From Acinetobacter calcoaceticus DSM 30006 = CIP 81.8 (GTDB taxonomy: Bacteria > Pseudomonadota > Gammaproteobacteria > Pseudomonadales > Moraxellaceae): a stretch of DNA of 64,000 bases. This document shows positions 28,017 to 36,368 of the stretch, piece by piece. Both the position numbers and the translations under genes were made by a program. The stretch is from contig NZ_KB849780.1 of the NCBI RefSeq assembly GCF_000368965.1, forward strand, positions 558,145 through 622,144, read 5' to 3'. Under the pieces are notes generated by a model. The model ran no database searches. It was not told where the DNA came from and saw nothing but the letters and a program-made list of their open reading frames with translations. Each line of letters starts with the position of its first letter. Within the stretch, counting starts at the first letter, position 1.

Positions 28017-28451
28017 ATGCTAAAGACGATAGTTGAATTTAAATTTGATGATTATCAACAATATGATCAAAAAACATACTCTGGTGAAGAAGGTGTTTTA
28101 GTTCAAAAAACTGAAGATATTGCACAATATATTTTTAGTATTTTGAAAAATAGATATCATTTAAATATAGAGCTATATAGTGAAAACTGGGGATGGCAAA
28201 TTGAAATTCCTTTGCCTGAGATAACCATGTATCTTGGAATCAGTGTCCATGAAGAATATAGCAATGGATTCGCAATTTTTATTTCTCCAAATACACCTAT
28301 TTTAAGAAAGTTTTTATTTAGAAAGCTTGATATTACTCATCACATTATGTTGCTGCAAAACTATATTAATCTTATTTTGAAATCACACCCAGGCATCTAT
28401 GATGTGCAGTGGTGGGAAGAAAATGAATTCCGATGTGTAGCGATGACTTGA
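28017..28451 (+). CDS. Hypothetical protein, 144 residues
   Basis: I do not recognise the family. The protein is soluble, without signal or membrane helix, and rich in aromatic residues (NWGWQIEIP, YDVQWWEENEF). The alternating strand-like pattern YLGISVHEEYSNGFAIFIS suggests a small alpha/beta fold; the middle and end are helical (RKFLFRKLDITHHIMLLQNYINLILK). ATG 28017 is supported by AGGGA (28004-28008). It follows the long AT-rich gap and lies about 120 bases before the K+ channel gene. Small tryptophan-rich proteins of this kind are sometimes toxin-immunity proteins, but no toxin gene is nearby, so this is only a thought. Confidence 0.6.
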   Translation: MLKTIVEFKFDDYQQYDQKTYSGEEGVLVQKTEDIAQYIFSILKNRYHLNIELYSENWGWQIEIPLPEITMYLGISVHEEYSNGFAIFISPNTPILRKFLFRKLDITHHIMLLQNYINLILKSHPGIYDVQWWEENEFRCVAMT

Positions 28452-28573
28452 CCTGAGAAAAAAGTAGAAAATTTTAAATGCCCAAGTGAGAGAAGGAAAA
28501 TTTATTAAAGACTATATTGGTGAATAGAGGGCGAGAGCTTACTATATCTTTAATATCAAGTGGTCAGATCAAT

Positions 28574-29557
28574 ATGCAAAATTCAGCTTGGAAGGGATTG
28601 CGTAAGTTTTTCTATAATAATCTTCATAATCATGACTATGAAACTACGGTAAGTAGATGTATTAATTATTTTTTAGTTGTTTTAATTGTTGGCAACGTCG
28701 CTGCCGTTTTGTTAGAAACAGTAAATGATTTGTACACAAGCTATCATGTTTGGTTCGACTATTTTGAAGTTATTTCAATTGCAATTTTTAGTATTGAATA
28801 TCTATTAAGACTATGGAGTGTTGCAGATCGAGATACGACACAATCTGCATGGAAAATCCGCTTGAACTGGATGAAAAGTGGGGAAGCAATTATTGATTTG
28901 ATGGCAATCTTACCTGCTTATCTCAATTTCCTCGTACGAATCGATCTTCGTATGCTCAGAATATTACGTTTACTCCGTTTATTAAAATTGACGCGGTATT
29001 TTATCTCACTACAGATATTGTTATGTGTGATTAAGCGTGAGAAGGGCTCTTTCCAGGCAGTTATCTTTATTTTAATTATTATGATTATTATGACGGCTTC
29101 TGGCATTTATGTGGTTGAAAATAAAGCTCAGCCAGAAGCTTTTAGTTCAATACCTAAATCTATGTGGTGGGCGGTGGTTACTTTAACTACAGTAGGTTAT
29201 GGCGATGTCACCCCAGTGACCAGCTTAGGAAAGTTACTAGGCGCACTCATTACCATTTTAGGTGTTGGTATTGCAGCGTTACCAGCTGGTATTTTAGCAT
29301 CTGGGCTTGCAAATGAACTCAATCAACGGAATCAAAGACTAGAGCAAGAGTTTCGTGAGTTACTCCAGGTACGAGGGATTGATATTCTACATGATGAAGC
29401 TGAAATAGAACGAATCCGCCAAAAAGTAGGCCTGCCAAAAGAACAAGCGCATAACCTGATTATTCAAATTATGCGTGAAAAAGTATTAGAGGAAGAAGAG
29501 TCAGTTAGAGAGAAAAAATGTTATTGTCCACACTGTGGTGGAAAGCTAACTGATTAG
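28574..29557 (+). CDS. Voltage-gated potassium channel (six-helix, Kv type)
   Basis: A 327-residue ion channel with six membrane helices. S4 is a clear voltage sensor with regularly spaced arginines (RIDLRMLRILRLLRLLKL, about 121-138). The pore loop holds the K+ selectivity filter TVGYGD (206-211) preceded by MWWAVVTLT, and S6 follows (LGALITILGVGIAALPAGIL). After S6 comes a helical cytoplasmic tail, ending in a zinc-knuckle-like CYCPHCGGK in the last dozen residues. The start is uncertain: ATG 28574 gives a typical length; a TTG at 28517 would add 19 residues, and neither has a strong ribosome site. Likely role: K+ conductance across the inner membrane. Confidence 0.85.
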   Translation: MQNSAWKGLRKFFYNNLHNHDYETTVSRCINYFLVVLIVGNVAAVLLETVNDLYTSYHVWFDYFEVISIAIFSIEYLLRLWSVADRDTTQSAWKIRLNWMKSGEAIIDLMAILPAYLNFLVRIDLRMLRILRLLRLLKLTRYFISLQILLCVIKREKGSFQAVIFILIIMIIMTASGIYVVENKAQPEAFSSIPKSMWWAVVTLTTVGYGDVTPVTSLGKLLGALITILGVGIAALPAGILASGLANELNQRNQRLEQEFRELLQVRGIDILHDEAEIERIRQKVGLPKEQAHNLIIQIMREKVLEEEESVREKKCYCPHCGGKLTD

Positions 29558-29583
29558 AAATAATAAGTTAGCATCTTCTTTGA

Positions 29584-30783
29584 TTAAATTTTCTTACTGG
29601 CTTTTTCTACAGCAAATGCAATAAGTAAAATGATAAGGCCACCGAGGCTTAAGACAAAACCGACCCAGATTGGCGCGATCCAGCCCATTTGGTGACTGAG
29701 TACCCAGCCACCTAAAAATGCACCTAGTGCGTTGGCCATATTAAAGGCAGAGTGGTTGAGTGACGCTGCTAATGTTTGAGCATCGCCTGCGACATCCATT
29801 AGGCGAGTTTGCAAAGCTCCACCTAATCCCATTACTGTAAGACCAATCAAAAATAATGAGGCAATCGCAGTATAAATATTACTCATTAAGAAACTGGCAA
29901 CAACAAAAGCGATAGCTGAGCTAATGAGTACGCCTACAATCGTTTTATTCAGATTTTTATCTGCAAGCCATCCTGCGGCTAAGCCACCAATAACCATACC
30001 AATACCCCAAATAGCCAAAGCGATAGGGACGATTTGGATATTCACTTGTGTATATTCAGTCAAAATAGGTGAGACATAGCTGTAAACAGAAAACATGCCT
30101 CCAAAACCTATTGCACCTACCGCTAGTGTTAACCACATGTTGATATTTTTAAGGCCAGCTAATTCTGTTTTTATGCTTGCTTTTGCTTGGACTGGAATAT
30201 TGGGTACAAAGAAGCCAACAGCAATTAAGGTGAAGAAAGCGATAGTCGCTGAAAATTCAAAGCCAGCTCTCCAACCAAAATTTTGACCTAACCAAGTTGC
30301 CAAAGGTACACCAATCACAGTTGCTACTGTAAGACCCATCATCATTTGGGCAACAGCAGATGCTCTTCGTGAAGGACCAGCTAGTTCAGCTGCCACTAAT
30401 GCTCCGACACCAAAATATGCCCCATGGGGTAAGCCTGCAATGAAACGTGAAACTAAAACAGTTTCGGGTGTATGGGCTAAAGCAGTACAAGCGTTGGCAA
30501 TACCATAAAAAAGCATTAAGCCAAGTAATAACGCTTTTCTAGGAACTTTAGCTCCAAGAATAGCGATGATGGGAGCACCAATAACCACACCTAATGCATA
30601 AGCACTAATAAAGTGTCCAGCTTCTGGTACTGTAATTTTTAAGTTATTGGCAATTTCCTGAATCAGTCCCATTGCGACGAATTCAGTGGTTCCAATACAA
30701 AAGCCGCCTACAGCGAGTGAGAAAATTGCTAAAAATAGTGAATAGTGTTGATGTGTAGATAGAGGAGATTGCGGGGACGCCAT
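29584..30783 (-). CDS. MFS exporter of the DHA1 (AraJ/YdhP-like) group
   Basis: A 399-residue, twelve-helix major facilitator. The opening helix reads AVGGFCIGTTEFVAMGLI, which with GAYFGVGALVAAELAGPSRRASAVA and the absence of a long central loop marks the AraJ/YdhP/PbuE-type drug or purine exporter group. Loop 2-3 has the weakened LGAKVPRKALLLG form of the MFS motif. It converges with the K+ channel gene (26 bases between stops). No regulator gene is adjacent, so substrate and control cannot be inferred; efflux of a drug, sugar or purine is possible. Confidence 0.82.
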   Translation of the reverse strand: MASPQSPLSTHQHYSLFLAIFSLAVGGFCIGTTEFVAMGLIQEIANNLKITVPEAGHFISAYALGVVIGAPIIAILGAKVPRKALLLGLMLFYGIANACTALAHTPETVLVSRFIAGLPHGAYFGVGALVAAELAGPSRRASAVAQMMMGLTVATVIGVPLATWLGQNFGWRAGFEFSATIAFFTLIAVGFFVPNIPVQAKASIKTELAGLKNINMWLTLAVGAIGFGGMFSVYSYVSPILTEYTQVNIQIVPIALAIWGIGMVIGGLAAGWLADKNLNKTIVGVLISSAIAFVVASFLMSNIYTAIASLFLIGLTVMGLGGALQTRLMDVAGDAQTLAASLNHSAFNMANALGAFLGGWVLSHQMGWIAPIWVGFVLSLGGLIILLIAFAVEKASKKI

Positions 30784-31010
30784 AATAGGTTAAGAAGAGA
30801 CTCAAAAAAGAGCAGTATAAGGGAAAAGAGTACAGAATAATAAAAAACTAAAATATTGAGAGAAGGATTACATATTCAAATGAAGTAAATTTAAATTTTT
30901 ATATGGAATAATTCATCGAAAAACTTTCGAAAATTATATATGATTGGCGCGTAATACTTTAAACATTACAACAAGTTGTATAAATATTTAAAAAATAGAG
31001 ATTTTAAGTC

Positions 31011-31439
31011 GTGAAAAAATTATTTATTACCTGCCTTATGGGTATGGCTATGTTATCTATGTCTGGTTGCTCAGTATTTATGGCGGGTAATCAACCAAGT
31101 AAAAAAAATGTAAATGTTCTAAATCCAGGTAGTTCTCGTAACTATGTGATTGCCGAGTTTGGAGCACCTGTACTTTCAGAATACCGTGATGGAACACGGG
31201 TTGAGATCTATACTTTTCAGCAAGGTTATTCAAAGTGGGTGAAAGTCGGTAGAGCTTTTGGTCATGGTGTAGCAGATGTTGCTTCAATCGGTCTTTGGGA
31301 AGTATTTGGGACGCCGACAGAAGCATATTTTAACGGTAAAGAAACATCTTACGAAGTATCTTACGGACCAGATGATTTAGTAAAAAGTTATAAGCTTATT
31401 GATTTTAATCAGGCATTTCCAAAAGTAAAAGAGCAATAA
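31011..31439 (+). CDS. Small predicted lipoprotein of unknown function (BamE-like size and style)
   Basis: A 142-residue protein starting at GTG 31011 with a classical lipoprotein signal: lipobox SMSGC, acylated C20. The mature part has a strand-rich pattern with NYVIAEFGAPVLSEYRDGTRVEIYTF and SYEVSYGPDDLVKSYKLID, which resembles by style the small outer-membrane-linked lipoproteins (OmlA/BamE fold), where a 'G-x-P' turn starts the domain. A middle glycine-rich part (GRAFGHGVADVASIGLWEVFGTP) could be amphipathic or membrane-associated. The fold comparison is inference. Followed by a strong terminator; monocistronic. Confidence 0.7.
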   Translation: MKKLFITCLMGMAMLSMSGCSVFMAGNQPSKKNVNVLNPGSSRNYVIAEFGAPVLSEYRDGTRVEIYTFQQGYSKWVKVGRAFGHGVADVASIGLWEVFGTPTEAYFNGKETSYEVSYGPDDLVKSYKLIDFNQAFPKVKEQ

Positions 31440-31446
31440 TGTAGAT

Positions 31447-31475
31447 GAAAGAGGCCTATGGGCCTCTTTCTTTTT
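31447..31475 (+). terminator. Rho-independent terminator after the 142-residue lipoprotein
   Basis: Perfect 10-bp stem GAAAGAGGCC / GGCCTCTTTC (31447-31456 and 31461-31470), TATG loop, five T after it. Confidence 0.92.
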
Positions 31476-31514
31476 GAATAAAAAATTAGAGAATTTTAAA
31501 TTTGAATATTAAAT

Positions 31515-31533
31515 GATAATAATAATGATTTTT
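31515..31533 (+). promoter_or_regulatory. Fur-like iron box before the DUF4198 gene
   Basis: GATAATAATAATGATTTTT matches 15 of 19 bases of the Fur consensus (GATAATGATAATCATTATC), counted by eye. It lies just upstream of a -10-like TATACT (31541-31546), 74 bases before the start codon, where a bound repressor would block polymerase. Confidence 0.5.
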
Positions 31534-31606
31534 ATTTATGTATACTGTATCTGCGTATCTTTTGTCTGAAATTTTTTAACTTTGTGTACAACAGGATTTT
31601 GTAAGA

Positions 31607-32404
31607 ATGAATAAATTTTTAATTGTGCCTCTTGCATTTATATGTACCGCAGGCTTTGCTCATGAGCCTTATGTAGCGCCTTTAGCTTATAAAACAGAAC
31701 AAACTCAAGTACCCGTAATTGCAGGTTATGCCGAAGAAGCATTAAATAGTGAGTATGCTTTAAAGGATGCCAAACTTACCGTAATTACTCCTAAAAATGA
31801 GCTTAAGACGATTACGACGGAAGCTTTGCATAAATCGGCCACGGTTTTTGATGTAGATTTGCCAGAAGAGGGAACTTATATCATTCAGACACAAGCAAGT
31901 TATCCTTTAAAATATGTATATGATCAAAAGGCATGGCATTTATTTTTTGATATGCCAGCTGATAAAGCCCCACCGAAAGCAGAACGTGAATATTTAATTC
32001 CAGCTGACATTAAAGCGAAAAATATTAAAACAGAGGAAGTAACGAGAGAGTGGGTATTACAAAGTTATCTTTCTAAAGGAAAAGTTTCAGATATTCAACT
32101 TCCAAACACACCAATTAAAGTTAACTTTTCTGTACATCCCAACACAATTAAAGTTGCTCAACCTGTTAAATTAACCATAAGTGAGAAAGGAACGAGTCTC
32201 GCGAATGCTGAAATTAATTTAAGAGAAAAAGGTGCGACTGATAAACAAGTGCAGCAGTTTAAAGCAGATAGTAATGGTCAGGTTGAGCTTAAATTTCCAA
32301 AGGCTGGAGAGTATTTAGTAGAAGTAACAGCTCCACTAAATTTAAAGGTAAAACCTAAAAATCAAAGTTGTATGATTATTAGCTTAAATGTGTGGGCGCA
32401 GTAA
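31607..32404 (+). CDS. DUF4198 family periplasmic protein, probably iron-regulated
   Basis: A 265-residue secreted protein: signal peptide MNKFLIVPLAFICTAGFA cut before HEPYVAP, the start with histidine right after the cut that is usual in DUF4198. The body is beta-rich, with two immunoglobulin-like parts (EEGTYIIQTQASYPLKY and NGQVELKFPKAGEYLVEVTAP). Family members accompany metal uptake or TonB receptors. A Fur-like box stands in the promoter, which fits iron control. No receptor or transporter gene is adjacent, so its partner is elsewhere. Function beyond the periplasm and probable metal link is unknown. Confidence 0.78.
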   Translation: MNKFLIVPLAFICTAGFAHEPYVAPLAYKTEQTQVPVIAGYAEEALNSEYALKDAKLTVITPKNELKTITTEALHKSATVFDVDLPEEGTYIIQTQASYPLKYVYDQKAWHLFFDMPADKAPPKAEREYLIPADIKAKNIKTEEVTREWVLQSYLSKGKVSDIQLPNTPIKVNFSVHPNTIKVAQPVKLTISEKGTSLANAEINLREKGATDKQVQQFKADSNGQVELKFPKAGEYLVEVTAPLNLKVKPKNQSCMIISLNVWAQ

Positions 32405-32421
32405 TTATTAATTTTCATAAG

Positions 32422-32450
32422 AAATAGACCTAGAACGGGTCTATTTTTTG
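32422..32450 (+). terminator. Rho-independent terminator after the DUF4198 gene
   Basis: Stem AAATAGACC / GGTCTATTT (32422-32430 and 32438-32446) followed by T residues to 32449. Confidence 0.85.
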
Positions 32451-32599
32451 TTTTTATAAAATTCTTTTCGATTTCAATTAAGCAGTAATTGTCAGCTACA
32501 CAGTTGTACCTTCACCTTTAAATTAAAAAAAATTCATCTGATAGAATAATTATGAAAAATAATTCATGTTGAGACAAATTAATTAATTCCATGGTAAGA

Positions 32600-32612
32600 T
32601 GAATAGTATTCA
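32600..32612 (+). promoter_or_regulatory. Predicted MetR operator upstream of metR
   Basis: TGAATAGTATTCA fits the MetR consensus TGAA-N5-TTCA exactly. It is 95 bases before the metR start, so autoregulation is likely. A second, looser inverted repeat with a six-base spacer lies at 32553-32566. Confidence 0.5.
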
Positions 32613-32706
32613 TTAATGAAGGTTTATCTACAGTTATTCTATTTGTTGAAAGGCAAAGATGAGATTAAGACATTTATAGATAAATCTATTGTTCAGGCTT
32701 GGGCCC

Positions 32707-33627
32707 ATGTTAGAAATTCGTCACCTTAAAACTTTAGTTGCCTTACGTGAACATGGTTCATTAGTTTCAGCAGCGAATGATCTTTGTTTAACGCCCTCGG
32801 CTATTTCTCACCAATTAAAAGAATTAGATCATTGGTATGGGGTAGAGGTGGTGAATCGACGTAGCCGACCTGTTAGCTTTTCTAATGTTGGGCAACGCTT
32901 ACTTAAGTTAGCTGATGATGTTTTACCGCAAATCCAGATTACACATAGTGATATTACTCGTATTGTGCATGGACAGACCGGTAGAATTATCTTTTCATCT
33001 GAATGCCATAGCTGCTTTGACTGGTTAATGCCGTTATTGAATCAATATCGACATCAATACCCAGATGTTGATTTAGACTTTGCTTCTGGATTTGAAGCTA
33101 ATCCACATGAGCTTTTACAAAATGCTGAATTTGATTTGCTTATTACAGCCGATCCAATTGCATTAAAAGGAATTGAGTATTTTCCTATTTTTGAATATGA
33201 ATCGCGTTTGGTTCTATCCAACACGCATCCATTGGTTCGTGCTGAAAATATTACGGTTCAAGAGTTAGCAGAAGAAGTTTTAATTACTTATCCGGTTGAT
33301 AAGCATCGTTTAGATATCATGTCGAAACTTTTCATTCCGGCAAATATTCAGCCTAAGCAAATACGAACAACAGATTTAACCCAAATGCTCATTCAGCTTG
33401 TAGCAAGTGGACGTGGCATTGCAGCATTGCCTGATTGGGTAGTGAATGAATATGAACAAAAGGGATGGGTTACGAGTCGCCGTTTAGATTGCGTTTCACC
33501 TACAGGCTTACGACGGACGTTATATGCGGGCTATCGAACTGAAGAAAAAGAAAAAAGTTATTTTGAAGGGTTCTTAAAGCAGTTAGAAAAGTTCTCTTTA
33601 AAACGGACTCCGTATTATTCTGGCTAG
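32707..33627 (+). CDS. metR: MetR-like LysR-family regulator of methionine synthesis
   Basis: MetR is a homocysteine-responsive LysR regulator of methionine genes such as metE. The 306-residue protein starts MLEIRHLKTLVALREHGSL, nearly the E. coli MetR start, followed by the LysR helix-turn-helix (SAANDLCLTPSAISHQLKELD). The effector domain shows the MetR hallmark ECHSC (99-103), then WLMPLLNQYRHQYPDVDLDF, LITADPI, EVLITYPVDKHRLD and GRGIAALPDWVV. ATG 32707 is chosen by this alignment rather than the upstream start at 32689. The usual divergent metE is absent; the regulated genes are elsewhere. A MetR-type palindrome sits in its own promoter. Confidence 0.88.
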   Translation: MLEIRHLKTLVALREHGSLVSAANDLCLTPSAISHQLKELDHWYGVEVVNRRSRPVSFSNVGQRLLKLADDVLPQIQITHSDITRIVHGQTGRIIFSSECHSCFDWLMPLLNQYRHQYPDVDLDFASGFEANPHELLQNAEFDLLITADPIALKGIEYFPIFEYESRLVLSNTHPLVRAENITVQELAEEVLITYPVDKHRLDIMSKLFIPANIQPKQIRTTDLTQMLIQLVASGRGIAALPDWVVNEYEQKGWVTSRRLDCVSPTGLRRTLYAGYRTEEKEKSYFEGFLKQLEKFSLKRTPYYSG

Positions 33628-33651
33628 AGCAATTCATTTAGCTTAAGCATA

Positions 33652-33679
33652 AAAAAAGGTGCCCAATGGCGCCTTTTTT
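33652..33679. terminator. Bidirectional terminator between metR and the DUF441 gene
   Basis: Stem AAAAAAGGTGCC / GGCGCCTTTTTT (33652-33663 and 33668-33679; one G-T mismatch inside) with a CAAT loop. A runs on one side and T runs on the other serve both converging genes. Confidence 0.85.
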
Positions 33680-33693
33680 AATATCGAAAAAAT

Positions 33694-34188
<495 letters not shown>

Positions 34189-34400
34189 TTAAGAGTAGGA
34201 ATGTGAACGCTTTAAACGATTCAACAGATCTTGGATTTTATTTTTAATAAAATTTTATTGTATATCGCTCATTGATAAAGAGTTTTAATTTTTCGGTTAC
34301 GCTTGGACACAATGTTATATAAATTAACAAGTTAAATCTTATAGTTTTTTGAAGTTGTGTTATAAAAATAGTCATTACTCATGAACATAGGATAATGACT

Positions 34401-34619
34401 ATGGAAATTGTAGATATCAAAATTAAAGATCAGTTTGATCAGATTCATGATGCCAAGGCTCAATTAAAGCAAAATTTAGTTGAACACGAAAATGAAACTT
34501 TAAAGCTAAGCCAACGTATTGAACATATTATTGTTGATAATGAAATTATTTTACCTACAACTGAATTACTGTTCGAAAGTGAACAGAACGAAAATATTTA
34601 TCGAGTAATTGAAGAATAG
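34401..34619 (+). CDS. Small hypothetical protein, 72 residues
   Basis: A short, charged, soluble protein. Residues about 1-45 are predicted helical with heptad-like spacing (IKDQFDQIHDAKAQLKQNLVEHENETLKLSQRI), so a coiled coil is likely; the rest is acidic. ATG 34401 lies 8 bases after AGGAT (34389-34393), better than the ATG at 34395. It precedes rsuA by 90 bases on the same strand and may share its transcript. No family recognised. Confidence 0.55.
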   Translation: MEIVDIKIKDQFDQIHDAKAQLKQNLVEHENETLKLSQRIEHIIVDNEIILPTTELLFESEQNENIYRVIEE

Positions 34620-34709
34620 AGCGCAGTTTAATGAACTAAATGCAAAGAGTAGTGAGTAGGGAGTTGAAACTGCGTTAAAATGAGTGTTTTGTTCTAAAGA
34701 GAAACCTCC

Positions 34710-35414
34710 ATGCTGCTGGAAAAAATTTTACAATCACAAGGGTTTGGTTCACGTAAATATTGTCAGCAGTTAATAAAAAATGGTTCTGTAAGTATTGAGG
34801 GAGAAATTGCCGATGATCTTAAAAAGCAATTTTCTCCTGAAAATTTAGAATTCTCGCTTTTTGGACAAACTTACCAATATCGAGAACAAGTTTATATTGC
34901 ATTAAAAAAACCAAAAGGTTTTGAATGTTCACATCAGCCTCAGCATCATCAAAGCGTTTTTAGTCTTTTACCTGAAATCATGATTCATCGAGGCGTCCAA
35001 GCAATTGGGCGTTTAGATCAAGACACAACAGGCTTACTCTTACTTACTGATGATGGTAAATATCTTCAAGCTTTAACCCATCCTCGTAAACATGTTCCAA
35101 AGGTTTATCATGTTACTACCATTGATCCAGTGACAGCTGAGCAAATCGTAATGTTAAGCGAAGGTGTCAGCTTACATCAGGAAAAAGGCATTTTTGCTGC
35201 AACCGATGTAGCAATGTTGGAAACTCACAAATTAACGATGACCATTCATCAAGGTGTTTATCACCAAGTCAAAAGAATGATTGCTGCTGTAGGAAATAAA
35301 GTAGAAGCATTGCATCGCCATCAAGTAGGTCAATTGGTTTTACCTGAAATAGCAGATGGGGAATGGATTTATTTATCAGAGCAGCAAAAGCAGCTAGCAC
35401 AAAATATTATTTAA
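34710..35414 (+). CDS. rsuA: 16S rRNA pseudouridine synthase, RsuA type
   Basis: RsuA converts U516 of 16S rRNA to pseudouridine. The 234-residue protein has the short N-terminal S4-like RNA-binding domain (LLEKILQSQGFGSRKYCQQLIKNGSVSIEG) and the catalytic core with the family motif GRLDQDTTGLLLLTDDG, whose first aspartate is the catalytic one. KPKGFECSHQPQHHQSVFSLLP and QGVYHQVKRMIAAVGNKVEALHR follow the RsuA pattern. A start ATG at 34710 with GAGAAACC just ahead is acceptable. Its 3' end overlaps the converging GNAT gene by eight bases. Confidence 0.9.
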   Translation: MLLEKILQSQGFGSRKYCQQLIKNGSVSIEGEIADDLKKQFSPENLEFSLFGQTYQYREQVYIALKKPKGFECSHQPQHHQSVFSLLPEIMIHRGVQAIGRLDQDTTGLLLLTDDGKYLQALTHPRKHVPKVYHVTTIDPVTAEQIVMLSEGVSLHQEKGIFAATDVAMLETHKLTMTIHQGVYHQVKRMIAAVGNKVEALHRHQVGQLVLPEIADGEWIYLSEQQKQLAQNII

Positions 35415-35850
35415 GAAAGCAATGGAATGTCTGAAACTCACTATCCCGGATGAAGCCCATTTGTTCATATAGACGATGAGACTCATGGTTATTACTTTGA
35501 GTTTCTAGGCTAATGCGTAGGGCATTTTGTTGTTTTGCAAATAAAATGGCAGTATCAATTAACTGTTTGGCTGAGCCTTGGCGACGAAAAATTGGCGTAA
35601 CATATACATCATCTAAAATATAATATGTTGAACAAGCAACTGAAGAAAAACCTAAATAGAGTAGAACGAATCCGGTGATTTTTTCATCTTTAATATGAAT
35701 AAAAAAAACACTTTCTCTATTCTCAAAACGTTGTTTAAGAAAGTAAAGTGATTCATTAAAATTAGAAGAAGCCCCATAAAACTGGCGGTATTCATCAAAT
35801 AAAACGGCGAGTTGGTCTAAATCTTCAAAAGTCGCTCGTCTAACGATCAT
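35407..35850 (-). CDS. GNAT family N-acetyltransferase
   Basis: A 147-residue acetyltransferase. The GNAT core is visible: N-terminal IVRRATFEDLDQLAVLFDEYR, the strand YYILDDVYVTPIFRRQGSAKQLIDTAI with the acetyl-CoA pyrophosphate loop (R-R-Q-G-x-A), and LRISLETQSNNHESHRLYEQMGF with the C-terminal motif. The start at 35850 has AAGGAG seven bases ahead on the minus strand; the upstream in-frame start at 35874 lacks one. Acceptor (amino acid, amine or protein) cannot be read. Confidence 0.85.
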   Translation of the reverse strand: MIVRRATFEDLDQLAVLFDEYRQFYGASSNFNESLYFLKQRFENRESVFFIHIKDEKITGFVLLYLGFSSVACSTYYILDDVYVTPIFRRQGSAKQLIDTAILFAKQQNALRISLETQSNNHESHRLYEQMGFIRDSEFQTFHCFLK

Positions 35851-35948
35851 TTGGTACTCCTTGTAACTTATCATTATATTTTTACAAAGAGAGCATAACG
35901 AAAAAAAGAGCTTTTTGACGTTAAAACTTGTTTATAAATGCAACAGTG

Positions 35949-36257
35949 TTAAGTTTTGTCGCTCTCACCAAGAAGTGCGTTTAGTTCTTCAAACAAATCC
36001 TCATGGTCATCATCTTCAGCTAAAGTCGATGGGTTTTGATTTAATGAAGATGCTTTTGCTTTTCGGAGTTTTAATAATTGTTCCATATTAATACTCTGAT
36101 TTTCGATCGCAAACGGAATAGATTTAGTTAATACGACTTGTTTAAAAAAAAGTCGTACCGCTTGGGCAGGGGTAATTCCCAATTGTTTAAAAACAGCAAA
36201 AGCCTGCTTTTTCTCTTGGGAGTCCAGTCGAACCTGATAAACTTCTGTTTTTCGCAT
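35949..36257 (-). CDS. RelB/DinJ family antitoxin-like protein without a toxin partner
   Basis: The 102-residue protein starts MRKTEVYQVRLDSQEKKQAFAVFKQLGITPAQAVRLFFKQV and then TKSIPFAIE, the ribbon-helix-helix pattern of RelB/DinJ antitoxins, which repress their operon and block an RNase toxin (RelE/YafQ). The C-terminal half is acidic (EDDDHEDLFEELNALLGE), where an antitoxin usually binds the toxin. No toxin gene follows: the next gene downstream on this strand is the GNAT enzyme after 98 bases, and upstream is an RluA-type gene. So it is an orphan, a solitary regulator, or the relic of a lost pair. Start 36257 fits the family; 36272 is possible. Confidence 0.72.
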   Translation of the reverse strand: MRKTEVYQVRLDSQEKKQAFAVFKQLGITPAQAVRLFFKQVVLTKSIPFAIENQSINMEQLLKLRKAKASSLNQNPSTLAEDDDHEDLFEELNALLGESDKT

Positions 36258-36368
36258 GAATAACAAAACCAAATGATTTTTAATTTTTAGGAATTTATTT
36301 TAAACCATTGCAATGTAATTTCAATGTTTTTCGGCATAAAAAACAATCTTTTTGTCATTACACTTGCA

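Larger units (their letters stand above)
32405..32706. other. Intergenic region with a terminator and MetR-type palindromes before metR
   Basis: About 300 bases. It holds the DUF4198 terminator (32422-32450), an inverted repeat ATGAA-N6-TTCAT (32552-32566) and the perfect TGAA-N5-TTCA site at 32600-32612. No other gene is seen. Confidence 0.5.

Noticed and set aside
29548..29573. GCTAACT / AGTTAGC repeat at the end of the K+ channel gene
   Set aside because: The first arm is inside the coding sequence, only seven bases pair and no T run follows.
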